Positions 43,953-51,760 of a stretch of 64,000 nucleotides of DNA are shown here, in pieces. Source of the DNA: Acidovorax sp. RAC01 (GTDB lineage Bacteria > Pseudomonadota > Gammaproteobacteria > Burkholderiales > Burkholderiaceae_C); the NCBI RefSeq assembly GCF_001714725.1, contig NZ_CP016447.1, positions 2,309,001 through 2,373,000 of the forward strand. The letters run 5' to 3'. The notes below the pieces were generated by a model. The model did not search any database. It was not told the DNA's origin and saw only the letters and a program-made list of their open reading frames with translations. A program made the translations under genes and the position numbers. Within the stretch, counting starts at the first letter, position 1. The number at the start of each line of letters is the position of its first letter.

Positions 43953-45287
43953 TCAGGCCATCGCACCCGTGTCGGGGTTGCGCTTGCCGTCGCCGCCCTG
44001 CGGGCCGCCACCCGTGCTCCCGGTCTCGTCCCCGTCACCGGGGCGTGCCAGCTGGATCACGGGCTCGTGCCGCGGCAACCAGCCAGCCCAGGTGGGGAAC
44101 CAGCGCATCAGGTGGAACATGGCGTAGCTGCGCAGCAGGCGCAGGCCGTCCCACCGGCTGGGCGCGGGCACGTCCACCTGCTTGCAGCTGTGCTCCATCA
44201 GGTGCGACAGGCGCGACATCAGGTGGGTGTTGAAGGCGCGGTCGCGGATGACCACGTTGGCCTCCAGGTTCAGCGACAGGCTCAGCGGGTCGAGGTTGCT
44301 CGACCCCACAGTGGCCCATTCATCGTCCACCAGCGCGACCTTGCCGTGCAGGGGGCGGTCGCAGTATTCGTAAATGCGCACGCCGGCTTGCAGCAGGTGG
44401 TCGTACAGCATGCTGGCCGCCGTGCGCACGATGGCCATGTCGGGCTGGCCCTGCAGGATCAGCCGCACATCCACCCCCCGGCGTGCCGCGCGCCGCATGT
44501 CGCGAATGAAGCGGTAGCCGGGGAAGAAATACGCATTGGCAATCACCACGCGGTGGCGTGCGGCACGCAGGGCCACGCGGTAGTGGCGCTCAATGTCGTT
44601 GGTGTGGTGGTGGTTGTCGCGCGTGACGAAGATCGCGTCGGCTTCACCCCGGTGTGCAGGCTGCGCAGTGGCCCAGCCCTGCGCCGCACCGGGTGCTACG
44701 TGGCCAGCCGTATCTGCAGAGGCTCTGGCAGGCCAGGGCCGCCAGCGTGGCGCGCGGCCCAGCACGGCTTCGCGGGTGTAGTTGCGCAGTTGCGCCACGA
44801 TGGGGCCGCGCACCTGCACGGCGTAGTCCTGCTTGGCCTCGGGTCCGAAGTCGGCCACATGGTCGGCCGAGTAGTTGATGCCGCCGATGAACCCGACCTC
44901 GTTGTCCACCACCACGATCTTGCGGTGCATGCGCCGCAGCAGATTGGTCCGCTGGCCCAGGATGCTGCGGCCCGGGTCAAAGATGCGCAGCTGCACGCCG
45001 GCCTCCACCAGGCTTCCGACGAATTGCCTGGACAAGCCCGCCGAGCCAAAGCCGTCGACGAGTGCATGCACCTGCACGCCGCGCTGGGCGGCCGTGAGCA
45101 TGGCCGTGTGCAGGGCCTGGCCGATCTTGTCCTCCCACAGGATGAAGGTTTCCAGCATCACCTCGTGCCGGGCCGATGCGATGGCATCGAACACGCGCGG
45201 AAAGAACTCCTCGCCGTTTTCCAGCAGCTCGAAATGGTTGCCCGGCACCCAGCGGGACGAGCGCTGCGGCATGAAGCGGCGGTTCAC
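43953..45287 (-). CDS. clsB: Cardiolipin synthase ClsB (phospholipase D family)
   Basis: A 444-residue protein with two HKD motifs: MHRKIVVVDNEVGFIGGINY near residue 130 and LHGKVALVDDEWATVGSSNL near 310. It joins phosphatidyl groups to make cardiolipin at the inner membrane. It starts at a GTG that overlaps the stop of the upstream nuclease-like gene (GTGA), with GGAGA 7 nt upstream; an ATG five codons later is possible. The C-terminal ~35 residues are polar and low in complexity. It is the middle gene of the three-gene unit. Confidence 0.9.
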   Translation of the reverse strand: MNRRFMPQRSSRWVPGNHFELLENGEEFFPRVFDAIASARHEVMLETFILWEDKIGQALHTAMLTAAQRGVQVHALVDGFGSAGLSRQFVGSLVEAGVQLRIFDPGRSILGQRTNLLRRMHRKIVVVDNEVGFIGGINYSADHVADFGPEAKQDYAVQVRGPIVAQLRNYTREAVLGRAPRWRPWPARASADTAGHVAPGAAQGWATAQPAHRGEADAIFVTRDNHHHTNDIERHYRVALRAARHRVVIANAYFFPGYRFIRDMRRAARRGVDVRLILQGQPDMAIVRTAASMLYDHLLQAGVRIYEYCDRPLHGKVALVDDEWATVGSSNLDPLSLSLNLEANVVIRDRAFNTHLMSRLSHLMEHSCKQVDVPAPSRWDGLRLLRSYAMFHLMRWFPTWAGWLPRHEPVIQLARPGDGDETGSTGGGPQGGDGKRNPDTGAMA

Positions 45288-46048
45288 AGCAGGATCTCCG
45301 CCGCCAGCGGGGCGTGGTCCGAGAGCTTGTCCCACGGCTTTTTGGGCAGCGACAGCGGCGTGTGCACCGCCGCGTTGCGCACGTAGATGCGGTCGAGCGC
45401 CAGCAGCGGCATCGACGCCGGGAAGGTGCGTACCGCACGCCCAAAGGCCTGCACAAACACCTCCTGCATTCCGGCGTCGCGCTGCAGCACGCCATGCGCA
45501 CGCTGGCGCCAGTCATTGAAGTCGCCGGCCAGCACCACGGCCTCGTTGGCCGGAAAGCTGCGCACCAGCGCCGCCACGCGCTTGAGCTGCTGCTGGCGGT
45601 GCGATTCCTGCAGGCCCAGGTGCACGCAGATGGCATGCACCGGCAGGTGGTGGCCCGGCGGCTGCAGCACGCAGTGCAGCATGCCGCGGCGCTCGGGCCC
45701 GCTGATGGAAATGTCGTGGTTCTCGTAGTGGGTGATCGGAAACTTGGACAGCAAGGCGTTGCCGTGGTCGCCGTTGTCGTACACCGCGTTGCGCCCATAG
45801 GCGTGCTGCTGCCAGATGGTGTCGGCCAGAAACTCGTAGTGCGGCACCTGCGGAAAGTTGGCGAACCTGCTGGCGTGCCGTTGGTGGGTGCCCAGCACCT
45901 CCTGCAGAAACACCAGGTCGGGCCCCACCGCACGCACCGCATCGCGCAGCTCATGCAGGATGAAGCGGCGATTGAAGGTGGTGAAGCCCTTGTGCACGTT
46001 CACGGTAAGCACCTTGAACGCGATGGGCTGGGAGGGGTTTTGGGCCAT
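45284..46048 (-). CDS. Endonuclease/exonuclease/phosphatase family protein (YbhP-like)
   Basis: A 254-residue EEP-fold metal-dependent hydrolase. FKVLTVNVHKGFTTFNRRFI, LQEVLGTH (catalytic Glu), HLGLQESHRQQQ, VVLAGDFNDW (Asp-x-Asn) and the final LSDHAPLAAEILL carry the family residues. It may be a nuclease or a phosphodiesterase on lipids. First in the clsB operon; its product and ClsB are translationally coupled. Confidence 0.88.
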   Translation of the reverse strand: MAQNPSQPIAFKVLTVNVHKGFTTFNRRFILHELRDAVRAVGPDLVFLQEVLGTHQRHASRFANFPQVPHYEFLADTIWQQHAYGRNAVYDNGDHGNALLSKFPITHYENHDISISGPERRGMLHCVLQPPGHHLPVHAICVHLGLQESHRQQQLKRVAALVRSFPANEAVVLAGDFNDWRQRAHGVLQRDAGMQEVFVQAFGRAVRTFPASMPLLALDRIYVRNAAVHTPLSLPKKPWDKLSDHAPLAAEILL

Positions 46049-46259
46049 GGGCAGACGATCGTTGTGAAGTGCCCGGACGCTGCCGCAAAGGGCGGGCCGG
46101 ACGGTTCAACGATTGTTCGGGTGACAGCCTGCCCAGGCTGTAGGACGCATGGCCGTCGGCCTGTGCTGCCGTGGCCGAAGAAGGAGACAGGGCGGCCATG
46201 CAGTGGCTGTGGCGCCCTGGCTGCACAGCGGGGCGGGGCCCGCATGTGCACAAGGGGGG

Positions 46260-47177
<918 letters not shown>

Positions 47178-47280
47178 GGCGTCTCCTGAAGTGGGAAGAA
47201 AGAAGGAAGCAGGGCCCCTGCGATGCGCTGTACCGTGGCCCGGTCGTCGGCACATTCTGAACCACCTGTTCACCGCGCTG

Positions 47281-47298
47281 CGGCATATCCATATGCCG
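47281..47298. promoter_or_regulatory. Palindrome in the rnpB/cysK upstream region
   Basis: CGGCATAT-CC-ATATGCCG, a perfect inverted repeat with a 2-nt spacer, centred about 41 bp upstream of the rnpB 5' end and 113 bp upstream of cysK. Confidence 0.5.
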
Positions 47299-47317
47299 GC
47301 TCCTGCAGCCCGTGGGC

Positions 47318-47323
47318 GATAAT
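47318..47323 (+). promoter_or_regulatory. rnpB -10 element
   Basis: GATAAT lies seven bases before the first base of the RNase P RNA helix P1. The -35 is not recognisable. The spacing from this hexamer to the RNA end is a useful local calibration of the promoter geometry. Confidence 0.6.
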
Positions 47324-47330
47324 CCGCCCC

Positions 47331-47770
47331 GTGAAGCGCGCCAGACCGCCGCTGGTGCAATCTGGGAAACCAGGCACTGGAGGAACGTCCGGACTGCACA
47401 GGACAGCGTAGCAGCTAACGGCTGCCCACCGTGAGGTGAGGATCAGAGCAACAGAGACGAGTCGGAGCAGGCACAAGCCACCGAGGGTGTTCTATCGGTC
47501 ATCCGCGCAAGCGGATACGGCTGGCGCAAGCCAGACGGTTTGCGGCGAAAGCCGCCAAGACCATAGCCACCCGAAGCGGGCGGCGCCCGCTTCGGGTGAA
47601 ACGGGCAATCTCTACGCGCAGCAATACCAAGTAGGCCAACGTTGATGTGGTTCCGCAGAGTTGGCGGGTAGGTAGCACCGAGCCGTGGTGGCGACACCCG
47701 GCCCAGATTAATGGCGGTCACACTGCGGGCAACCGTGGTGCACAGAATCCGGCTTATCGGCGCGCTTCAC
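47331..47770 (+). ncRNA. rnpB: RNase P RNA (class A)
   Basis: A catalytic RNA that matures tRNA 5' ends. The ends pair perfectly as helix P1 (GTGAAGCGCGCC with GGCGCGCTTCAC). The conserved P4 5' region GGAGGAACGTCCGGACTGCA and CRI/CRII neighbourhood (CAACAGAGACGAGTCGG), and the 3' universal block CCCAGATTAATGGCGGTCAC, are present in order. At 440 nt it is within the range known for such RNAs but longer than the E. coli form; the extra length may lie in the GC-rich hairpin around 47565-47605. A T-rich tail follows. Confidence 0.93.
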
Positions 47771-47785
47771 ACTATCTTTTTTCCC
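47771..47785 (+). terminator. rnpB 3' T-tract
   Basis: ACTATCTTTTTTCCC directly follows the strong P1 helix, so P1 plus the T-run may act as a factor-independent terminator. Confidence 0.6.
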
Positions 47786-47841
47786 CTGCAGCCAGACGGC
47801 GGCGTCCAGCACGTGGCCGCACGTGGCCGCAGCAGGGCGCA

Positions 47842-49071
47842 TCAGCCTTTGGCGCAGTGCGGCGCGTGACCTTGCTCCAGCTCGGTGGCGCGTTCCACGG
47901 TGTCCGGGTGGCTGCTCAAAAACGACCACAGCGTCGAGTGGCTGCCTGCCGTGTCCCGCGGGCTGCGGGCTGTGCCGCTGGCGCCCCCGGTCGCGCCCGC
48001 GCCGCCTTTTGCAGCGTCTTTCCCATCGCGCGGCTTTCCCGACTTTGCCGCCGCCTCGTCCCTGGCGTCCTGTGCCACCGCCAGCAGCAGCTGCGCCATG
48101 GGCACCGTGGGCAGCGCGGCGTGGCGCATGGCGGCGATGGCGTAGCAGTCGGCCTCGCGCTCGTGGTTGCGGCTGTAGGCCAGCCCTGTCAGCAGCGATG
48201 CGCCGGTGGACACCACCGAAGACACGTCTCCGAGCGCCAGCCCCAGGCCCACGTTGAGCACGCCCTGCTCGACCACCATGCGCGTGCTGTGGCGGTGCAT
48301 CACATGGCCGATCTCGTGGGCCAGCACGCCCACCAGGGCCTCGTCGGGTAGCCCCTTTTCAGCCGCGGCCTTGACCATGCCGTCGGTCATCACGATGCGG
48401 CCACCCGGCAGCGCAAAGGCATTGGCCCCCATGCCGGCACGGAAGTCGAGCGACAGCGCGGGGCGGTAGCCCGGGTAGCGGTGCGGCGTGGCGGAGGCCT
48501 GCTGCACCAGTGCGTCAAACCGCGCGCGCAGTTCCTGTTGCCGTGCGGCGGGCAGCCTGCTGGACTTCAGGGGGCCTTCGTCCATCTGCCGCATGACGTT
48601 ATCGGCCATGCTGGTTTCCCAGGCCAGCGGGACCATGCGGGTGAGCTGTGTGGCCGCCCAGGGTGTGCCGGAGCGGTAGAACAGCGTCAGGCCGATGACC
48701 GCCGCCAGCGTGACGCCCAGCAGCACCGGCCAGCGGGTCTGCATGCGCTGGGCGATGCCCGGGCGTTCGCCCGCGGCGGCCAGCGCGGCACGCCAGGCGG
48801 CTACCGCGTCGATCTCCAGGCTGCCGTGGTCGCGCAGGTCCACCACCACGCGCACTTGCGGGCGCTTGTCGTTCCAGGCCTCGGGCCAGCCGACGTCACC
48901 GTACGCAAAGACGACGGGGGCCGCGCCCGGCGACGACAGGGGGTGCAGCCGCAGCGAAGGCCCCTGTGCGGTGGGCTGCAGGCTCACCAGCACCGGCTGT
49001 GCCTGGCTGCTGCGTCCGTCAAACCAGCGGCCCGGCAGCAGATTGCCGGGGGCAGAAGCGGCGACGTTCAT
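47842..49071 (-). CDS. M48 family metallopeptidase
   Basis: A 409-residue protein. A ~130-residue N-terminal region lies before one membrane helix (VLLGVTLAAVIGLTLFY), followed by an M48 domain: GILAHEIGH-type motif VGVLAHEIGHVMHRHSTRMV, NHEREADCYAIAAMRHA as the third zinc ligand and FLSSHPDTVERATEL at the end. The C-terminal half also has a Gly/Ala/Lys-rich linker. It is probably an envelope quality-control protease with its active site facing the periplasm. The start is the ATG of MNVAASAPGN. Confidence 0.88.
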   Translation of the reverse strand: MNVAASAPGNLLPGRWFDGRSSQAQPVLVSLQPTAQGPSLRLHPLSSPGAAPVVFAYGDVGWPEAWNDKRPQVRVVVDLRDHGSLEIDAVAAWRAALAAAGERPGIAQRMQTRWPVLLGVTLAAVIGLTLFYRSGTPWAATQLTRMVPLAWETSMADNVMRQMDEGPLKSSRLPAARQQELRARFDALVQQASATPHRYPGYRPALSLDFRAGMGANAFALPGGRIVMTDGMVKAAAEKGLPDEALVGVLAHEIGHVMHRHSTRMVVEQGVLNVGLGLALGDVSSVVSTGASLLTGLAYSRNHEREADCYAIAAMRHAALPTVPMAQLLLAVAQDARDEAAAKSGKPRDGKDAAKGGAGATGGASGTARSPRDTAGSHSTLWSFLSSHPDTVERATELEQGHAPHCAKG

Positions 49072-49144
49072 GCTCGCTGACCCGCTATGCCTTGCCCCGT
49101 TGCCGGGGCTTGCAACCGGCGTGCTCGTAGCGCGGGCCGCCGTG

Positions 49145-49230
49145 CAAGGGCCGCCCCGCCGCACGGGCGGCGTCCCCCTTCCCGCGCGCAGCGCGAGAGA
49201 AGGGGGACGTGGCGAAGCCGCTCAGGGGGA
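49145..49230 (-). repeat. Family B 3'-end repeat, copy 4
   Basis: Minus strand: CCCCCTGAGCGGCTTCGCC, a CCCCC/GGGGGAC pair and GCGGGGCGGCCCTTGC. It starts 12 nt downstream of the DUF898 stop, on the same strand as that gene. Confidence 0.7.
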
Positions 49231-49242
49231 TGCCTCTTCACG

Positions 49243-50505
49243 TCAGCCGATCAGGTCCAGCCCGGCCGCGTCGGCCAGCGCATCGCCCAGCGCGCCCTGC
49301 TGCTGGCGCGCCATGGCGCCGGCGATCTGGTCCACGCCACCCTTGACGTGCACCGTCACCGACTCGAACTTCATGCGGTACTCGCTCACCAGCGCAAACG
49401 GCCGGTACAGGCCCAGGGTGAGCAGCGTGAGCAGCATGTTCTTGATGCGCAGCAGCACGAAACGGCCGGTGCGCAGGCGGCACCGAAAACGCGCCACATG
49501 GCTCACGCCCACGTTGCTCCACATCAGCTGGAACATGCGGGCCTCGCGGTAGGCGCGCGCCGGGGCCGAGGCCAGGAACAGCAGGAACACGCCGCCGATA
49601 AACGCCACGATGATGAACACGAACATCCACAGGCCCGGGCTGCGGCCTTTGCCGGCAAAGAGCGCCAGCGAGCCGCCCGCCACCGCGGTAAGCACCAGGC
49701 TCAGGCCCGCCACCGTCACCACAAAGACCAGCACGGTGGCCAGCCAGATCTTCACGAAATCCATGTACACCGGCTTCCAGCGACCGGCTTCGGTACCCAT
49801 GCGCGCCTTGCGCACCAAGAGGCTCTTGAAGTTGTATTCCAGCCCGATGACGCACAGGATGGACAGCACCACGCCCAGGGTCACCAGCGCCCCCATGCCG
49901 GCCGTGAACGCGGGCATCCTGGCGGCCGGGGCGCCGTCGCCCGCGTCAAGCGCCTGGGCCAGCTCGGGCGACAGCACCTGCAGCCCGGTGAACACGCCAA
50001 ACCACACGGCGGCCAGCGCAAACACCGGCCAGCTGGCCAGGTACACCTCTTTCCAGCTGGCGGTGAACTGCAGCCGCAGGCCGCGCCAGCGCGTGGCGCC
50101 CAGCCGAAAGCGCATGGCGCTGGCCCAGATGAAGGGCGCCAGCGCTGCGCCACCCAGCAGGAACAGCCCCACGGCCAGGTCCTGCCCGGTGTTGGCAGCG
50201 ATGTTGTACGCAATGGTGAGCAGCATCAGCAGTACAAAGCCCATCACCATCTTGCGCTGCTGCGCGGTGAATTCGAGCGGGCTGCCGGCCACCAGCGAGT
50301 GGCTGTAGAAGTACTGCGCCGTGCGGCGCCGGGCCCATGGCGTGTAGATGCCCAGCGTGACGATGGAAAGCAGCACATTGACGATCCACACCCGGAAGTA
50401 CTCGCCACCGCTGCCGGTGAACTCCATGGGGTGCGCATCAATGTTCTGCGGCACAAACGTTGACATCGGGCCGGCCGAATCACCGGCGGCGGGCTGCTGG
50501 CTCAT
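49243..50505 (-). CDS. DUF898 family membrane protein (YjgN-like)
   Basis: A 420-residue polytopic membrane protein of the YjgN family. It begins with MEFTGSGGEYFRVWIVNVLL and TLGIYTPWARRRTAQYFYSH, repeated in weaker form in the C-terminal half (LLTLLTLGLYRPFALVSEYR). An internal duplication with TM pairs is evident. Function unknown. GGGAGAG lies before the ATG at 50505. It is followed by the M48 peptidase on the same strand, separated by a family B repeat. Confidence 0.85.
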   Translation of the reverse strand: MSQQPAAGDSAGPMSTFVPQNIDAHPMEFTGSGGEYFRVWIVNVLLSIVTLGIYTPWARRRTAQYFYSHSLVAGSPLEFTAQQRKMVMGFVLLMLLTIAYNIAANTGQDLAVGLFLLGGAALAPFIWASAMRFRLGATRWRGLRLQFTASWKEVYLASWPVFALAAVWFGVFTGLQVLSPELAQALDAGDGAPAARMPAFTAGMGALVTLGVVLSILCVIGLEYNFKSLLVRKARMGTEAGRWKPVYMDFVKIWLATVLVFVVTVAGLSLVLTAVAGGSLALFAGKGRSPGLWMFVFIIVAFIGGVFLLFLASAPARAYREARMFQLMWSNVGVSHVARFRCRLRTGRFVLLRIKNMLLTLLTLGLYRPFALVSEYRMKFESVTVHVKGGVDQIAGAMARQQQGALGDALADAAGLDLIG

Positions 50506-50550
50506 GAACTCTCCCTCCTGTTTTGGGCGCAGTGTAGCCCCCACGGCGGG

Positions 50551-50613
50551 TTTTGGAGTCAAAGTGGCCGGTAGCGCTTGTTTTTATTGCCCGGATAGCT
50601 ATCAATTTGATAG
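50551..50613 (+). repeat. Family A dispersed repeat upstream of the DUF898 gene
   Basis: TTTTGGAGTCAAAGTGGCC, GGTAGCGCTT, then GATAGCTATCAATTTGATAG. One of the best copies: the 3' GATAGCTATC is itself a perfect palindrome. Confidence 0.7.
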
Positions 50614-50631
50614 TGAATGTGCGGGGCTAGG

Positions 50632-50789
50632 GAGCCTCTGCACGAATCAAGCGGCAAGTGAGCGCTGCGGATCGGGATGGGATGCAAGGCGCAAAACGCA
50701 GCAATAGCCCAGCTATTGCGAGTATTTGCAACGCAGCAGACCGCCCGAGGCCGCAGATGCACACGGCGCGCTGATTCGTGCAGAGGCTC
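50632..50789. mobile_element. 158-bp MITE-like palindromic element
   Basis: It begins GAGCCTCTGCACGAATCA and ends with the exact reverse complement, so it has 18-bp perfect terminal inverted repeats. A central hairpin (GCAATAGC-CCA-GCTATTGC) lies within two partly matching arms. It has no coding capacity. GCTA occurs on both sides (50626-50629 and 50790-50793) but is offset by two bases on the left, so a target duplication is only possible. It abuts the stop codon of the pseudouridine synthase. Confidence 0.7.
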
Positions 50790-50790
50790 G

Positions 50791-51585
50791 CTAAAACTTT
50801 TCCCAAGGCTGCAGGTAGCGCCACTGACCCTCGGGCACCTTGGACAGCGGCACGCGGCCGATGCGGATGCGCTTCATGGCCACCACCTGCAGGCCCACCG
50901 CCTCGCACATGGACGGCACCTGGCCGGGACGGATGCCCTTGAGCGCAAAGCGCAGTTTGGTCTCGCTCTGCCAGCTCACCTTGACGGGAGGCAGCGCCCG
51001 GCCGTTGAACGACAGGCCATGGCACAGGCGCTGCAGGCCGTGGGGTGCAATGGTGCCGGCCACTTCCACGATGCACTCCTGCTCCAGCGACTCGATGTCT
51101 TCGGCCAGCTTGCGCGCGATGCGCTTGTCCTGCGTGTAGACCACCAGACCGCTGGCCTCGGTGGGCAGCGGCGTAAAGCACTCCAGCTGCCGGAAATGCC
51201 GCTGCAGCAGCCGGATGCCCGAGGCGTCTTCAGCCAGGTGCGACTCTGCGCCCAGCAGCGTGACTGCCTGCGGTGCACCCTGGCTGCGGCTGCCATGGGC
51301 AGCGGTACCTGCGGGCCCGGCGGGCTGCGCCAGCCCGGCTTCAAACCCTGGCGGCTTGTGCAGCAGCAGCGTCACGGGCGTGAGCGCCAGCAGGCTCGCA
51401 TCGGGGTCCACCGCCACGGCCTGGTCGGGGCGCACACGGGCGCCGGGCAGCTCGACCACCTGGCCGTTCACGCTGACAAACCCGCCCTCGATGAACTGCT
51501 CGGCGGTGCTGCGCGAGCAGTTGAGCTGATCGGCCACGCGTTTGGCCAGGCGGATGTGGGAAGGGTCAGAGTGCTTTTCGGTCAT
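50791..51585 (-). CDS. rRNA pseudouridine synthase (RluF/RsuA-like, S4 domain)
   Basis: A 264-residue protein. The N-terminal S4 RNA-binding domain (LAKRVADQLNCSRSTAEQFI ... GGFVSVNGQVV) is followed by a pseudouridine synthase domain containing LLLHKPPGF and the RluF-like block LPTEASGLVVYTQDKRIARK. The usual catalytic motif GRLDxxTSGLLL appears as LPTEASGLVV, so the catalytic Asp position is Glu or missing, which deserves attention. The end GQWRYLQPWEKF is family-like. The stop lies directly at the MITE-like element. Confidence 0.85.
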   Translation of the reverse strand: MTEKHSDPSHIRLAKRVADQLNCSRSTAEQFIEGGFVSVNGQVVELPGARVRPDQAVAVDPDASLLALTPVTLLLHKPPGFEAGLAQPAGPAGTAAHGSRSQGAPQAVTLLGAESHLAEDASGIRLLQRHFRQLECFTPLPTEASGLVVYTQDKRIARKLAEDIESLEQECIVEVAGTIAPHGLQRLCHGLSFNGRALPPVKVSWQSETKLRFALKGIRPGQVPSMCEAVGLQVVAMKRIRIGRVPLSKVPEGQWRYLQPWEKF

Positions 51586-51683
51586 GGGTGGGAGGCTGCA
51601 TTCTTTGATGCGTCTTCGATGGATTGTGTTGGCAAAGGCGCTTGCTGTTCGCGGCGCATGCAGCGGGCGCTCTCTTCGCCAGG

Positions 51684-51760
51684 GGCGCCAAGCAAGGGCC
51701 GCCCCGCAGCGAGGGCGTCGTCCCCCGGATGGGGGAAGGCGCCGCAGGCGACTCAGGGGG
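51684..51760 (-). repeat. Family B 3'-end repeat, copy 5 (supplies the stop codon of the NUDIX-MBL gene)
   Basis: Minus strand: CCCCCTGAGTCGCCTGCGG, CCTTCCCCCATCCGGGGGAC and GCGGGGCGGCCCTTGC. The first TGA is the stop codon of the upstream NUDIX-MBL frame (51753-51755). Confidence 0.75.

Noticed and set aside
47331..47770. Search for CRISPR arrays, tRNA or other repeats with regular spacing in the window
   Set aside because: No direct repeat array with even spacing and no cloverleaf with a TTCGA-type arm was found by eye; the only structured RNA recognised is rnpB.
47436..48351. Open frames overlapping the rnpB region on both strands
   Set aside because: The sequence is explained by the conserved RNase P RNA fold; the frames have no protein features.
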